Below are positions 33,711 to 41,070 of a DNA stretch of 64,000 nt, in pieces. This DNA is from Clostridiales bacterium. Lineage in GTDB: Bacteria; Bacillota; Clostridia; Christensenellales; Aristaeellaceae. Both the position numbers and the translations under genes were made by a program. The stretch spans positions 24,720 through 88,719 of the forward strand of contig SFNY01000018.1 of NCBI GenBank assembly GCA_004554085.1, written 5' to 3'. The notes under the pieces are model-generated. The model searched no databases. It was not told the origin of the DNA and worked only from the letters and a program-made list of their open reading frames with translations. Each line of letters opens with the position of its first letter. The stretch's first letter is position 1.

Positions 33711-34316
33711 TCATTTCCTCTCCTTGGCAATCCCATACAGCATGCAGTCCAGCAGGCGCGGCACGATCTTCTCGTGCTGCTCCACCCGCTCCTCAAACGC
33801 CGCGTTCTGGAGCGCGGGGCTGCTGAAGTAGCCGTTGAGCATCAGCTGCATCATGTGAAAATAGGCGAACGCATCCTCCCAGGAGATGCCGTCGCGCAGC
33901 TCGAGGCCGTCCAGCGTCTCGCCGTACATCCGCTCGTTCAGCGCGTTGAAGTCGGCCAGCGCCCGGGAAACCTCGCCGGAGAGATGCGGCGGCGGGTTGA
34001 GCATCGCTTCAAAGAAGATGTGCGCCTCGTTGGGATGCTCCCGGAAGAAGTCCATTCTGGCCGCCATATAGCGCTCCAGATTCCGCGTTCCATCCCGCTC
34101 CTGAACAAACTGCATCAGCATGCCGCAGCTGCGGCCCAGACAGCGCAGATACAGCGCGTCCTTCCCCGAAAAATTATGGTAGATCAGGCCCTTGTTGACC
34201 CCCGCCTGACAGATGCGGTTGATCGTGCCGCCGGCGTAGCCATACCTGCCGAATTCGTTCGTCGCTGCCTCGATGATCCGCGCGACGGTGTGCTCCGTCT
34301 TTTCACTCTTCTTCAT
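33711..34316 (-). CDS. TetR family transcriptional regulator
   Basis: A 201-residue repressor. The N-terminal HTH ('IIEAATNEFGRYGYAGGTIN', then RICQAGVNKGLIYHNFSGKD) is typical of TetR; the rest is an all-helical ligand-binding domain without a recognised subfamily. The start at 34316 (MKKSEKT) is the first Met after the promoter and its operator. It probably represses both itself and the convergent MATE pump. Confidence 0.9.
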   Translation of the reverse strand: MKKSEKTEHTVARIIEAATNEFGRYGYAGGTINRICQAGVNKGLIYHNFSGKDALYLRCLGRSCGMLMQFVQERDGTRNLERYMAARMDFFREHPNEAHIFFEAMLNPPPHLSGEVSRALADFNALNERMYGETLDGLELRDGISWEDAFAYFHMMQLMLNGYFSSPALQNAAFEERVEQHEKIVPRLLDCMLYGIAKERK

Positions 34317-34335
34317 GCCGCACCTGCTTTGATTG

Positions 34336-34384
34336 TTAACTGTTCGGTCAATAACATTATAGTCCGCGGCGCTCGAGCGGGCAA
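34336..34384 (-). promoter_or_regulatory. tetR promoter and operator
   Basis: Minus strand: TTGCCC (34384-34379), 17-base spacer, TATAAT (34361-34356). The inverted-repeat sequence TTAACTGTTCGGTCAA (34336-34351) lies right after the -10 box and shares the half-site TTGACCG with the MATE promoter. Confidence 0.75.
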
Positions 34385-34461
34385 CAATGGAAGTGTTAAA
34401 TCCCCCGGCAACCAGCTGCAAAGACTGTGGCAGTTGATCGCCGGGAGATTCGGAGGAATTG

Positions 34462-34500
34462 CAAAAAGAAGAAACCGCCTGATGCGTATCAAGCGGTTTC
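34462..34500 (-). terminator. Terminator of the tRNA-Arg gene
   Basis: Minus strand: a 13-bp stem GAAACCGCTTGAT / ATCAGGCGGTTTC with a 4-base loop, followed by TTCTTTTT. Confidence 0.88.
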
Positions 34501-34505
34501 TGATG

Positions 34506-34582
34506 TGGCGGACCCTAAGGGATTCGAACCCCTGACCTTCTGGTCCGTAGCCAGACGCTCTATCCAGCTGAGCTAAGGGACC
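34506..34582 (-). tRNA. tRNA-Arg (anticodon ACG)
   Basis: A 77-base tRNA including an encoded CCA. The anticodon arm is TCTGG-CTACGGA-CCAGA with ACG at positions 34-36 (read as ICG, decoding CGU/CGC/CGA). D-arm GCTC...GAGC and the T-loop TTCGAAT are normal. The acceptor 5' strand GGTCCCT faces AGGGTCC, so position 3-70 is a U-U mismatch instead of the usual U-A pair. Promoter 34609-34637 and terminator 34462-34500 make it a single-gene unit. Confidence 0.95.
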
Positions 34583-34608
34583 TTGCGCTTCTCTCAAAGT
34601 GCTTATAT

Positions 34609-34637
34609 ATAATACCGCAGAAAACGGCATTTGTCAA
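34609..34637 (-). promoter_or_regulatory. Sigma-A promoter of tRNA-Arg
   Basis: Minus strand: TTGACA, 17-base spacer, TATTAT, about 20-25 bases before the mature tRNA 5' end. Confidence 0.9.
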
Positions 34638-34655
34638 GGGGTTTTTGAAATAAAA

Positions 34656-35204
34656 CTAAAAAATATTTTCTTCGCGGAGGATCGCGCCGCTCTCCAGGTC
34701 CTTCCAGCTGAATTTGCCGTCCTCCAGCGTCATGTAGCCGTGGGCGCTGCCGTTCTTGGGGATGGAGGTGGAGCCGGGGTTGACGTAGGTGAAGCCCTCG
34801 TGGCGGTTGAAGGCGGGCACGTGGGTGTGGCCGCAGAGCAGCACGTCGCCGTTCACCAGCGGCGGCGGGTTCGTCTCGCCGTGGACGTGGCCGTGGGTGG
34901 CGTAGAGGATGTGCTCGCCCAGCGGCAGCGCGCAGTAGTCCGCCATCACCGGGAAGGTGAGCACCATCTGATCCACCTCCGCCTCGCAGTTGCCGCGCAC
35001 GCACAGCAGGTGCTCACGGACGCCGTTGAGCAGCTCGATCACGCGCTTCGGGGCGTAGTCCTTCGGCAAGTCGTTGCGGGGGCCGTGGTAGAGCAGGTCG
35101 CCCAGCAGCAGCATGCGGGGACTGCCCTCGCCGCGCCAGGCCTCCAGCAGTTTTTCGCACCAGTAGGCGGAGCCGTGGATGTCGGATGCGATCATCAGCT
35201 TCAT
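34656..35204 (-). CDS. yfcE: YfcE-type metallophosphoesterase
   Basis: A 182-residue calcineurin-like phosphodiesterase with the complete set of dinuclear-metal motifs: SDIHG (~7-11), GDLLYHGPRN, RGNCE, ATHGHVHG and CGHTHVP. It hydrolyses phosphodiester bonds in small molecules; the physiological substrate of YfcE is unknown. GGAGGAAAG precedes the ATG. It lies just upstream of the tRNA-Arg promoter on the same strand. Confidence 0.92.
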   Translation of the reverse strand: MKLMIASDIHGSAYWCEKLLEAWRGEGSPRMLLLGDLLYHGPRNDLPKDYAPKRVIELLNGVREHLLCVRGNCEAEVDQMVLTFPVMADYCALPLGEHILYATHGHVHGETNPPPLVNGDVLLCGHTHVPAFNRHEGFTYVNPGSTSIPKNGSAHGYMTLEDGKFSWKDLESGAILREENIF

Positions 35205-35254
35205 AGTCTTTCCTCCGATTTGTTGATGGTTTTAATTATACCCCGGATTGCGAT

Positions 35255-35285
35255 AAAAAGGAAGCCCCCGGACGAATCCGGGAGC
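35255..35285 (-). terminator. Terminator after the alanine symporter gene
   Basis: Minus strand: a 9-bp stem GCTCCCGGA / TCCGGGGGC with a TTCG loop, then TTCCTTTTT. Confidence 0.85.
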
Positions 35286-35303
35286 TCCGTTCATATGCAG
35301 GAA

Positions 35304-36676
35304 TTACTTTTTGCGCAGGTCGGGCTGCTTGCGGTCGAAGTAGTCCTTCGTCAGCTTGACGACCACGCCAGTCAGCGGCAGCAGCGCGATCAGGTTCGGC
35401 AGCGCCATCAGGCCGTTGAGGGTATCGGAGATGTCCCACATCAGCGTACCGGAGCCCGTTGCGCCCACGATGCACACCAGAATGAACACGACCTTGAAGA
35501 TGTAGTTGACGACCTTGTTGTTCTTGCTCAGGTAGGCCCAGCAGCTCTCGCCGTAGTAGCTCCAGCCCAGAATGGTGGACAGGGCGAAGAACAGCAGGCT
35601 GATCTGGATGATGGTGCCGCCGATGGTACCGGGCAGGATGGTGTTGAAAGCCGCGACCGCCGCCGCACCCTTGGAGGAGAAGGCAGCCAGACCGCCCTCG
35701 GTGCCAAGCACGCCGGAGACGAGCACGGTCAGCGCGGTGATGGTGCAGATGATGATGGTGTCGATGAACACCTCGAACACGCCCCACATGGCCTGCTCCA
35801 CGGGCTCCTCGGTGGAGGAAGCCGCGTGGGCGATGGGCGCGGAGCCCAGATGGAGCCAAGCACGCCGGGGATGTCGCCGATGCGCATGATGATGACCACA
35901 ACGCCGCACAGGATGTAGAAGATGGACATGAAGGGCACCAGATAGGAGGTCACCTGGCCGATGCGCTTCACGCCGCCGATGACCACGATGGCCACCAGCA
36001 CCGCCAGAATGATGCCGGAGACCAGCGGCTTCATGCCGAACAGGCCGTTGAGCGCACCGGCGATCTCGCTGGACTGTGCGATGTTGCCGATGCCGAAGCA
36101 GGCCAGGCCGCCCAGGATGGCGAAGATCACAGCAAGCCAGGTCCAGCTCTTGCCCAGACCGTTGCGGATGTAGTACATCGGGCCGCCGTGATAGGCGCCG
36201 TTCTCATCCTTCTCGCGGTACTTCATGGCCAGGGCGATCTCGGCGTACTTGGTGCACATGCCGAAGAAGGCCGAAACCCACATCCAGAACACCGCGCCCG
36301 GACCGCCGACGAAGATCGCGCCCGTCACGCCGGCGATGTTGCCGGTGCCCACGGTGCCCGCCAGCGCGGTAGTCACCGCCTGGAAGGGGGTCAGGTTCTT
36401 GCCGTTGTCCTTGGCCTTCTTCTTGAAGATGCTGCCGATGGTGTTGCGCATGATGAAGCCGAACTTGCGCACCTGAAGGAAGCCGATGCGGATGGTGATG
36501 TAGATGCCGGTGCCCACCAGCAGAACCAGCATGATCGGGCCCCAGGCGAAGCTGTTGATGGCGCCGTTGACGGCCTCCACCTTGTCGACGAAGCCGCCCT
36601 CCGCCAGCGCGCAGCCGCAGACGACCATCAGGGCCACGGCGATGGCCAGAATCCTCAGAAACCGGGTCTTTTTCAT
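35304..36676 (-). pseudogene. Sodium:alanine/glycine symporter (AGCS), internally deleted and frameshifted
   Basis: The N-terminal part (from 36676 down to ~35857; GTVGTGNIAGV, 'GGPGAVFWMWVSAFFGMCTK') and the C-terminal part (in another frame from ~35850 to 35304; 'SAPIAHAASSTEEPVEQAMW' onward) are both good AGCS sequence. At the junction GVLGSIW is joined directly to the SAPIAHAA block; the roughly 30-40 residues that family members have between these points, including the SNEAG motif, are missing and the frame changes. The hexamer GGAGCC occurs at both 35841-35846 and 35852-35857 (plus strand). The start at 36676 (MKKTRFL) follows AAGGGGG and adds a signal-like N-terminus. A T-box leader precedes it. 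Confidence 0.8.
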
Positions 36677-36722
36677 GTGCAATATCCCCCTTGCTCTTGT
36701 CTGAATCCCCCGGCGGAGACAC

Positions 36723-36988
36723 AAAAAGCGCCCCGCCCCCATGTTGCGCATAAGGGCGAAGCGCTGCTTCGCGGTACCACCTTATTTCACCCGCACCTCG
36801 CAGTGCAGGCCTCGTGAACAGACGTATCTCTGTTCGCCGCTGTAATGGGCGGACCCAGCGCAGTCTACCACACAATCGCTTCGGTGCGCTTCTCAGGGGG
36901 GCCTTCACCATTCCGCCTCGCGCCCTTCCACCTGCCGGACGCTCTCTGTGCAGCGCAGGGATGATTACTTGTTCCCGTCAACGAATAT
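36723..36988 (-). promoter_or_regulatory. T-box riboswitch in front of the alanine symporter gene
   Basis: On the minus strand the leader carries the T-box sequence with GGTGGTACCGCG (core at 36781-36773), which forms the antiterminator, followed by a terminator stem GCGCTTCGCCC / GGGCGGGGCGC and five T (36766-36723). Upstream is a Stem I-like region with AGAGAGCG. It should sense an uncharged tRNA, presumably tRNA-Ala or tRNA-Gly from the transporter family. I could not assign the specifier codon with confidence (a GCG/GCT lies in the likely region ACTGCGCTGGG). Confidence 0.88.
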
Positions 36989-36994
36989 GGCGGT

Positions 36995-37023
36995 ATTTTA
37001 ACATAACATTTATGCCCTGTCAA
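36995..37023 (-). promoter_or_regulatory. Sigma-A promoter of the T-box transcript
   Basis: Minus strand: TTGACA, 17-base spacer, TAAAAT. Confidence 0.85.
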
Positions 37024-37342
37024 GGGTGAATTCGAATGTTTTTCGGAAAATGCGAAGAATTACAATGTTTTTACATCGCAGACAAATGTACGCGAATTGG
37101 GGAAGAATCTGGTTTTGAAAACCAGATCAGCTCATGAAAAGGTTGATAAAAATGAATCCAAAAATCAAATGAGTTGCAAAAAAGGGGAAATAAAGCCTTA
37201 GAAGCGTATTGGAAGCGTAAAAATCAGGATAAATTTGAAGGAAAACTTTCGGAATCCGCGCAAAATGATGGATATTTTTTTCGCTTTGTGATAATATACT
37301 CTACAGAACGATGGAATGGAACCTGAGGAAGGAAGAGATACA
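37024..37342 (+). other. AT-rich spacer with a perfect palindrome and a possible promoter
   Basis: No gene is accepted here. It contains a perfect 21-base palindrome with one central base (37107-37127, arms ATCTGGTTTT), a good operator candidate, a direct repeat GAAGCGTA around 37200-37220, and an extended -10 element TGTGATAAT (37287-37295) about 48 bases before the next start codon, with no clear -35 box. Confidence 0.45.
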
Positions 37343-38221
37343 GTGGAGAAGAAGAAAAAGCGGATCGGGGATCGCTTTGACGCGACGCTGGTGCGGGACG
37401 CGGATCCCATGCACGGCTTCATACCCTATCTTTACCCGCACCGCGCGGACAACGAGGCCTTCATCGAGGAGACCGTGGATCTGACGGCGCTGAACGCGTT
37501 TCTGGAGAAGAAGAACGCAAGACTGGATCATGCGCACCGCTACACCATCTTCCACTGCGTGGCCTGCGCGCTGATCAAGACGGTGACGCTGCGCCCGAAG
37601 ATGAACTACTTCATTCAGGGCATGCGCCTCTACAAGCGCGACGAGCTGTCCTTGGCCTTCGTGGTGAAGAAGCAGTTCGACGACCACGGCGAGGAGGCGC
37701 TGGCCTTCAAGAAGTTCGGCCCGGAGACCACTCTGGATTCCTTCCATGAGGAGATCATGAAGGAGATCTTCGAGTGCCGCCGCAGCGACGCCGTGGACAA
37801 TTCCACCAAGGGCATGGCCTTTTTCATGAAGCTGCCGCGCTTCATTCTGCGCCCGGTGGTGTACATACTGCGCCGCCTGGACTTCTTCGGCAAGGTGCCC
37901 TACGATCTGATCAAGACCGATCCGAACTACGCCTCGATCTTCATCTCCAACCTGGGTTCCATCAAGCTCAACGCAGCCTACCATCACCTGAGCAACTGGG
38001 GCACGAATTCGCTGTTCGTCGTCATCGGCCAGAAGCACAAGGAGCCGGTGTTTGCCGAGGATGGCAGCTACGAGATGCACGAGATTCTGCACGTTGGCGT
38101 GACGCTGGACGAGCGCATCGCCGACGGCTACTACTACGCAAGGAGCATTGCGCTGTTCAAGCACATCATGGAGCATCCCGAGTACCTGGATCGCCCCGCC
38201 AACGAGGAGGTAGACCTGTGA
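37343..38221 (+). CDS. E2-like (CoA-dependent acyltransferase fold) protein without lipoyl domain
   Basis: A 292-residue protein resembling the catalytic domain of 2-oxo acid dehydrogenase E2 / chloramphenicol acetyltransferase, with no lipoyl or peripheral-subunit-binding domain. The catalytic motif HxxxDG of that fold reads E257-RIA-D261-G262 (LDERIADG) here, so the usual catalytic histidine is absent. The GTG at 37343 is chosen as start because AGGAAGGAAG lies ~8 bases upstream; an ATG at 37316 has no ribosome site. Its stop overlaps the start of the acyl-CoA ligase gene (GTGA), so the two form a coupled pair. It probably handles the acyl group activated by the ligase, but substrate and activity are unknown. 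Confidence 0.75.
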   Translation: MEKKKKRIGDRFDATLVRDADPMHGFIPYLYPHRADNEAFIEETVDLTALNAFLEKKNARLDHAHRYTIFHCVACALIKTVTLRPKMNYFIQGMRLYKRDELSLAFVVKKQFDDHGEEALAFKKFGPETTLDSFHEEIMKEIFECRRSDAVDNSTKGMAFFMKLPRFILRPVVYILRRLDFFGKVPYDLIKTDPNYASIFISNLGSIKLNAAYHHLSNWGTNSLFVVIGQKHKEPVFAEDGSYEMHEILHVGVTLDERIADGYYYARSIALFKHIMEHPEYLDRPANEEVDL

Positions 38222-39942
38222 TTATCCCGAAGCCGCAAAACGTAAAGACCCCGTGGATGCCCTTCATGAACGGCATTCCCGCACAGCTGGACTACTTCGA
38301 GGGCAGCATGTGCGAGGCCGTGGAGAACATCGCGGAGAAATATCCCAACGTCATCGCCTATGACTTCATGGGCAGCCACACCAACTATCGCAGGTGCGTG
38401 GAGGCGATCCACGCCTGCGCCCGGGCCCTGCGCGCCGCCGGCGTGAAGGAGAACGACCGCGTGACCATCGCCATGCCCAACTGTCCGCAGGCGGTGTCCA
38501 TGTTCTATGCCATCAACATGGTGGGCGCCATCGCCAACATGATCCATCCGCTGTCCGCCGAGGGCGAGATCGAGTTCTATCTCAACGACTCCAGGTCCGT
38601 GGCCGCGCTGACGCTGGACCAGTTCTACGGCAAGTTCGAAAGCATCCGCCAGAACACCCCCGCGCTCAAGACGCTGATCGTCGCCAGCATCAAGGACGCG
38701 CTGAACCCGGTGATGAAGCTGGGCTACGCGCTGACCGAGGGCAAGAAGATTCCCAAGCTCCCCGAGGATGGGGATTACATCACCTGGAAGCAGTTCATCG
38801 CAAACGGCAAGAGCTTTACCGGCGATCCCCGCGTGAAGCGCACCGGCCCGCAGCCCGCCGTCATCCTCTACAGTGGCGGCACCACCGGCGTGACCAAGGG
38901 CATCCTGCTCTCCAATCTCAATTTCAACGCCCTGGGCGCGCAGATCATCGCCACCAACTCCATCTTCACGGTGGGCGACAAGATGCTGGCCATCATGCCC
39001 ATGTTCCACGGCTTCGGCCTGGGCGTGAGCATCCACTCCATGCTGGTCAACGGCGGCCGCTGCGTGCTGGTGCCGCGCTTCACGCCCCAGACCTACGCAG
39101 ACCTGCTGCGCAAGCACAAGCCGAACTTCATCGCAGGCGTGCCCACGCTGTACGAGGCGCTGCTGCGTCTGGAGGGCCTGGATGATCTGGATCTGAGCTG
39201 CCTGAAGGGCATGTTCTCCGGCGGCGATTCCCTGCCGGTGGAGCTGAAGAAGCGCATCGACGCCTTCCTGAAGGATCACAAGGCCACCATCGAGGTGCGC
39301 GAGGGCTACGGCACCACCGAGTGCGTCACCGCCAGCTGCCTGACCCCGTCGGGACTGGCCCGCGAGGGTTCCATCGGCATCCCCTTCCCGGACACCTACT
39401 ACAAGATCGTCATGCCCGGCACCGAGATCGAGGTGCCCTACGGCCAGGAGGGCGAGATCTGTCTGGCGGGCCCCACGGTGATGATGGAGTACGTCAACCA
39501 TCCCAAGGAGACCGCGGATACCCTGCGCAAGCACGCCGACGGCCTCACCTGGGTGCACACCGGCGACCTGGGCGTGATGGACAAGGACGGTTACATCTAC
39601 TTCCGCCAGCGCATCAAGCGCATGATCGTCACCAGCGGCTACAACGTCTATCCCTCCCAGATCGAGGGCATCCTGGACAAGAACGAGTGCGTGCACATGA
39701 GCTGCGTCATCGGCGTGAAGGATCCCTACAAGATGCAGAAGGTCAAGGCCTTCATCGTGCTCAAGCCCGGCTACGAGCCCAGTGACGAGACCCGCGAAAA
39801 GATCATGGACTACTGCCGCAAGCACATCGCCAAATACGCCCTGCCCTACGAGATCGAGTTCCGCGACGAGCTGCCCAAGACTTTGGTCGGCAAGGTCGCC
39901 TACCGCATCCTCGAGGAGGAGGAAGCCAAGAAGACGGCATAA
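38218..39942 (+). CDS. AMP-forming acyl-CoA synthetase/ligase
   Basis: A 574-residue ANL-superfamily adenylating enzyme. P-loop YSGGTTGVTKG (~220), the GYGTTEC adenylate motif, HTGDLGVMD, and the C-terminal lysine in KTLVGKVAYR are present, so both half-reactions (adenylation and thioester formation) should be possible. Long-chain fatty acids or another carboxylic acid are likely substrates. The GTG at 38218 overlaps the stop of the E2-like gene, with GAGGAGG 8 bases upstream. Its stop codon abuts repeat copy B. Confidence 0.88.
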   Translation: MIIPKPQNVKTPWMPFMNGIPAQLDYFEGSMCEAVENIAEKYPNVIAYDFMGSHTNYRRCVEAIHACARALRAAGVKENDRVTIAMPNCPQAVSMFYAINMVGAIANMIHPLSAEGEIEFYLNDSRSVAALTLDQFYGKFESIRQNTPALKTLIVASIKDALNPVMKLGYALTEGKKIPKLPEDGDYITWKQFIANGKSFTGDPRVKRTGPQPAVILYSGGTTGVTKGILLSNLNFNALGAQIIATNSIFTVGDKMLAIMPMFHGFGLGVSIHSMLVNGGRCVLVPRFTPQTYADLLRKHKPNFIAGVPTLYEALLRLEGLDDLDLSCLKGMFSGGDSLPVELKKRIDAFLKDHKATIEVREGYGTTECVTASCLTPSGLAREGSIGIPFPDTYYKIVMPGTEIEVPYGQEGEICLAGPTVMMEYVNHPKETADTLRKHADGLTWVHTGDLGVMDKDGYIYFRQRIKRMIVTSGYNVYPSQIEGILDKNECVHMSCVIGVKDPYKMQKVKAFIVLKPGYEPSDETREKIMDYCRKHIAKYALPYEIEFRDELPKTLVGKVAYRILEEEEAKKTA

Positions 39943-40166
39943 CGGCGGCGAGCCGCCGCTGGCACATGCCTGTCGGCGTTTAAAGCGAACGAACCTCTGC
40001 CCCCACTGATTCAAGGGGCAGAGGTTCTGCGTTTCGTTTCTCGCGGTATGTTTGCCTTTCCCCGAAATCCAGTTCGGCAATAATGAACTGGATTTCTAAC
40101 GTCCGGTTTTGAAAATACTACTCGGATTCGCTCTGTGCCGTAGGGCGGGATGCCCTCACCCCGCCG
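39943..40166. repeat. Dispersed intergenic repeat, copy B
   Basis: Minus-strand copy of the element at 27687-27971. From its far end: 59-base block (40158-40100), first hairpin (40096-40064, arms GAAATCCAGTTC / GAACTGGATTTC, loop ATTATTGCC), a variable part, second hairpin (40027-39991, same arms as copy A), and the end block with GGCTCGCCGCC next to the stop codon of the ligase gene. It lies between convergent genes, as copy A does. Confidence 0.8.
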
Positions 40167-40173
40167 CATCGTT

Positions 40174-41046
40174 TCAGCCGCACATCTCCTTCAGCATGCG
40201 GATGTGCTCCGGGGTGGTGCCGCAGCAGCCGCCCAGGATGCCTGCACCGGCCTTCTTGAGCTGCTGCATCTCCCGGGCGAACTTGCCGGGGCTCATGCCG
40301 TAGACCGCGCTGCCGTCGCTCTGGATCACCGGAAGTCCCGCGTTGGGCTTGGCGATCAGCGGAAGATCGGTGTGTGCGCGCATGCGCTGGATCACGCTGA
40401 CGTAGAGCTCCGGGCCCTGGCCGCAGTTCACGCCGATGGCGTCCGCGCCCAGCGCAGGCAGGGTCTGCGCCGCAAGCTCCGCGTCGCCGTCGAAGTAGGC
40501 CGCGCCCACCGCGTCCAGCGTCAGCGTGCACATCACGGGCAGGTCGCACACCGAGCGGATGGCCTCGATGGCCGCGCTGCACTCCGTCACGCCCATCATG
40601 GTCTCCAGGCCGATCAGATCCACGCCCGCGTCCACCAGCAGCTGCGCCTGTTCGCGGTAGACCTCGATCAGCTCCTCGTAGCGCACGCCGCCCTCCACGT
40701 CCACCGGCTTTCCGCAGGTGGCCATGTCTCCTGCAACGAAGGCTTTGCCGCCCACCGCATCCCTGGAGAGCTGCACCAGCGCGCGGTTCATCTCTGGCAG
40801 TTTATCCTCCAGCCCGTACATGGAAAGGCTCAGGCGGTTCGCGCTGAAGCTGGGCGCAAAGACGATCTGGCTGCCCGCCTCCACGTAGGCGCGCTGCAAA
40901 TTTTTCAAAATCTCGGGATTTTCCAGCACCCACTGCTCGGTGCACACGCCCACAGGCATGCCGCTGGCGCGCAGATTGGAGCCGGTCGCACCGTCCAGAA
41001 TCACCGCTCCGTCGCTGAGCAAGGCTTGAAATTCACTTCGGGTCAT
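40174..41046 (-). CDS. Homocysteine S-methyltransferase family protein
   Basis: A 290-residue zinc TIM barrel. The N-terminal 'DGATGSNLRASG' block and the three zinc cysteines (GVNCGQGP and GGCCGTTPEHI) are intact. It transfers a methyl group to homocysteine to make methionine, from S-methylmethionine or, as in the first domain of MetH, from a partner; no cobalamin domain is fused or adjacent, so the donor is unknown. The ATG at 41046 follows a GAGGAAAG site. It lies just downstream of the nucleotidyltransferase fusion on the same strand. Confidence 0.85.
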   Translation of the reverse strand: MTRSEFQALLSDGAVILDGATGSNLRASGMPVGVCTEQWVLENPEILKNLQRAYVEAGSQIVFAPSFSANRLSLSMYGLEDKLPEMNRALVQLSRDAVGGKAFVAGDMATCGKPVDVEGGVRYEELIEVYREQAQLLVDAGVDLIGLETMMGVTECSAAIEAIRSVCDLPVMCTLTLDAVGAAYFDGDAELAAQTLPALGADAIGVNCGQGPELYVSVIQRMRAHTDLPLIAKPNAGLPVIQSDGSAVYGMSPGKFAREMQQLKKAGAGILGGCCGTTPEHIRMLKEMCG

Positions 41047-41070
41047 GGGCTTTCCTCGCTTCCTTTTGTA

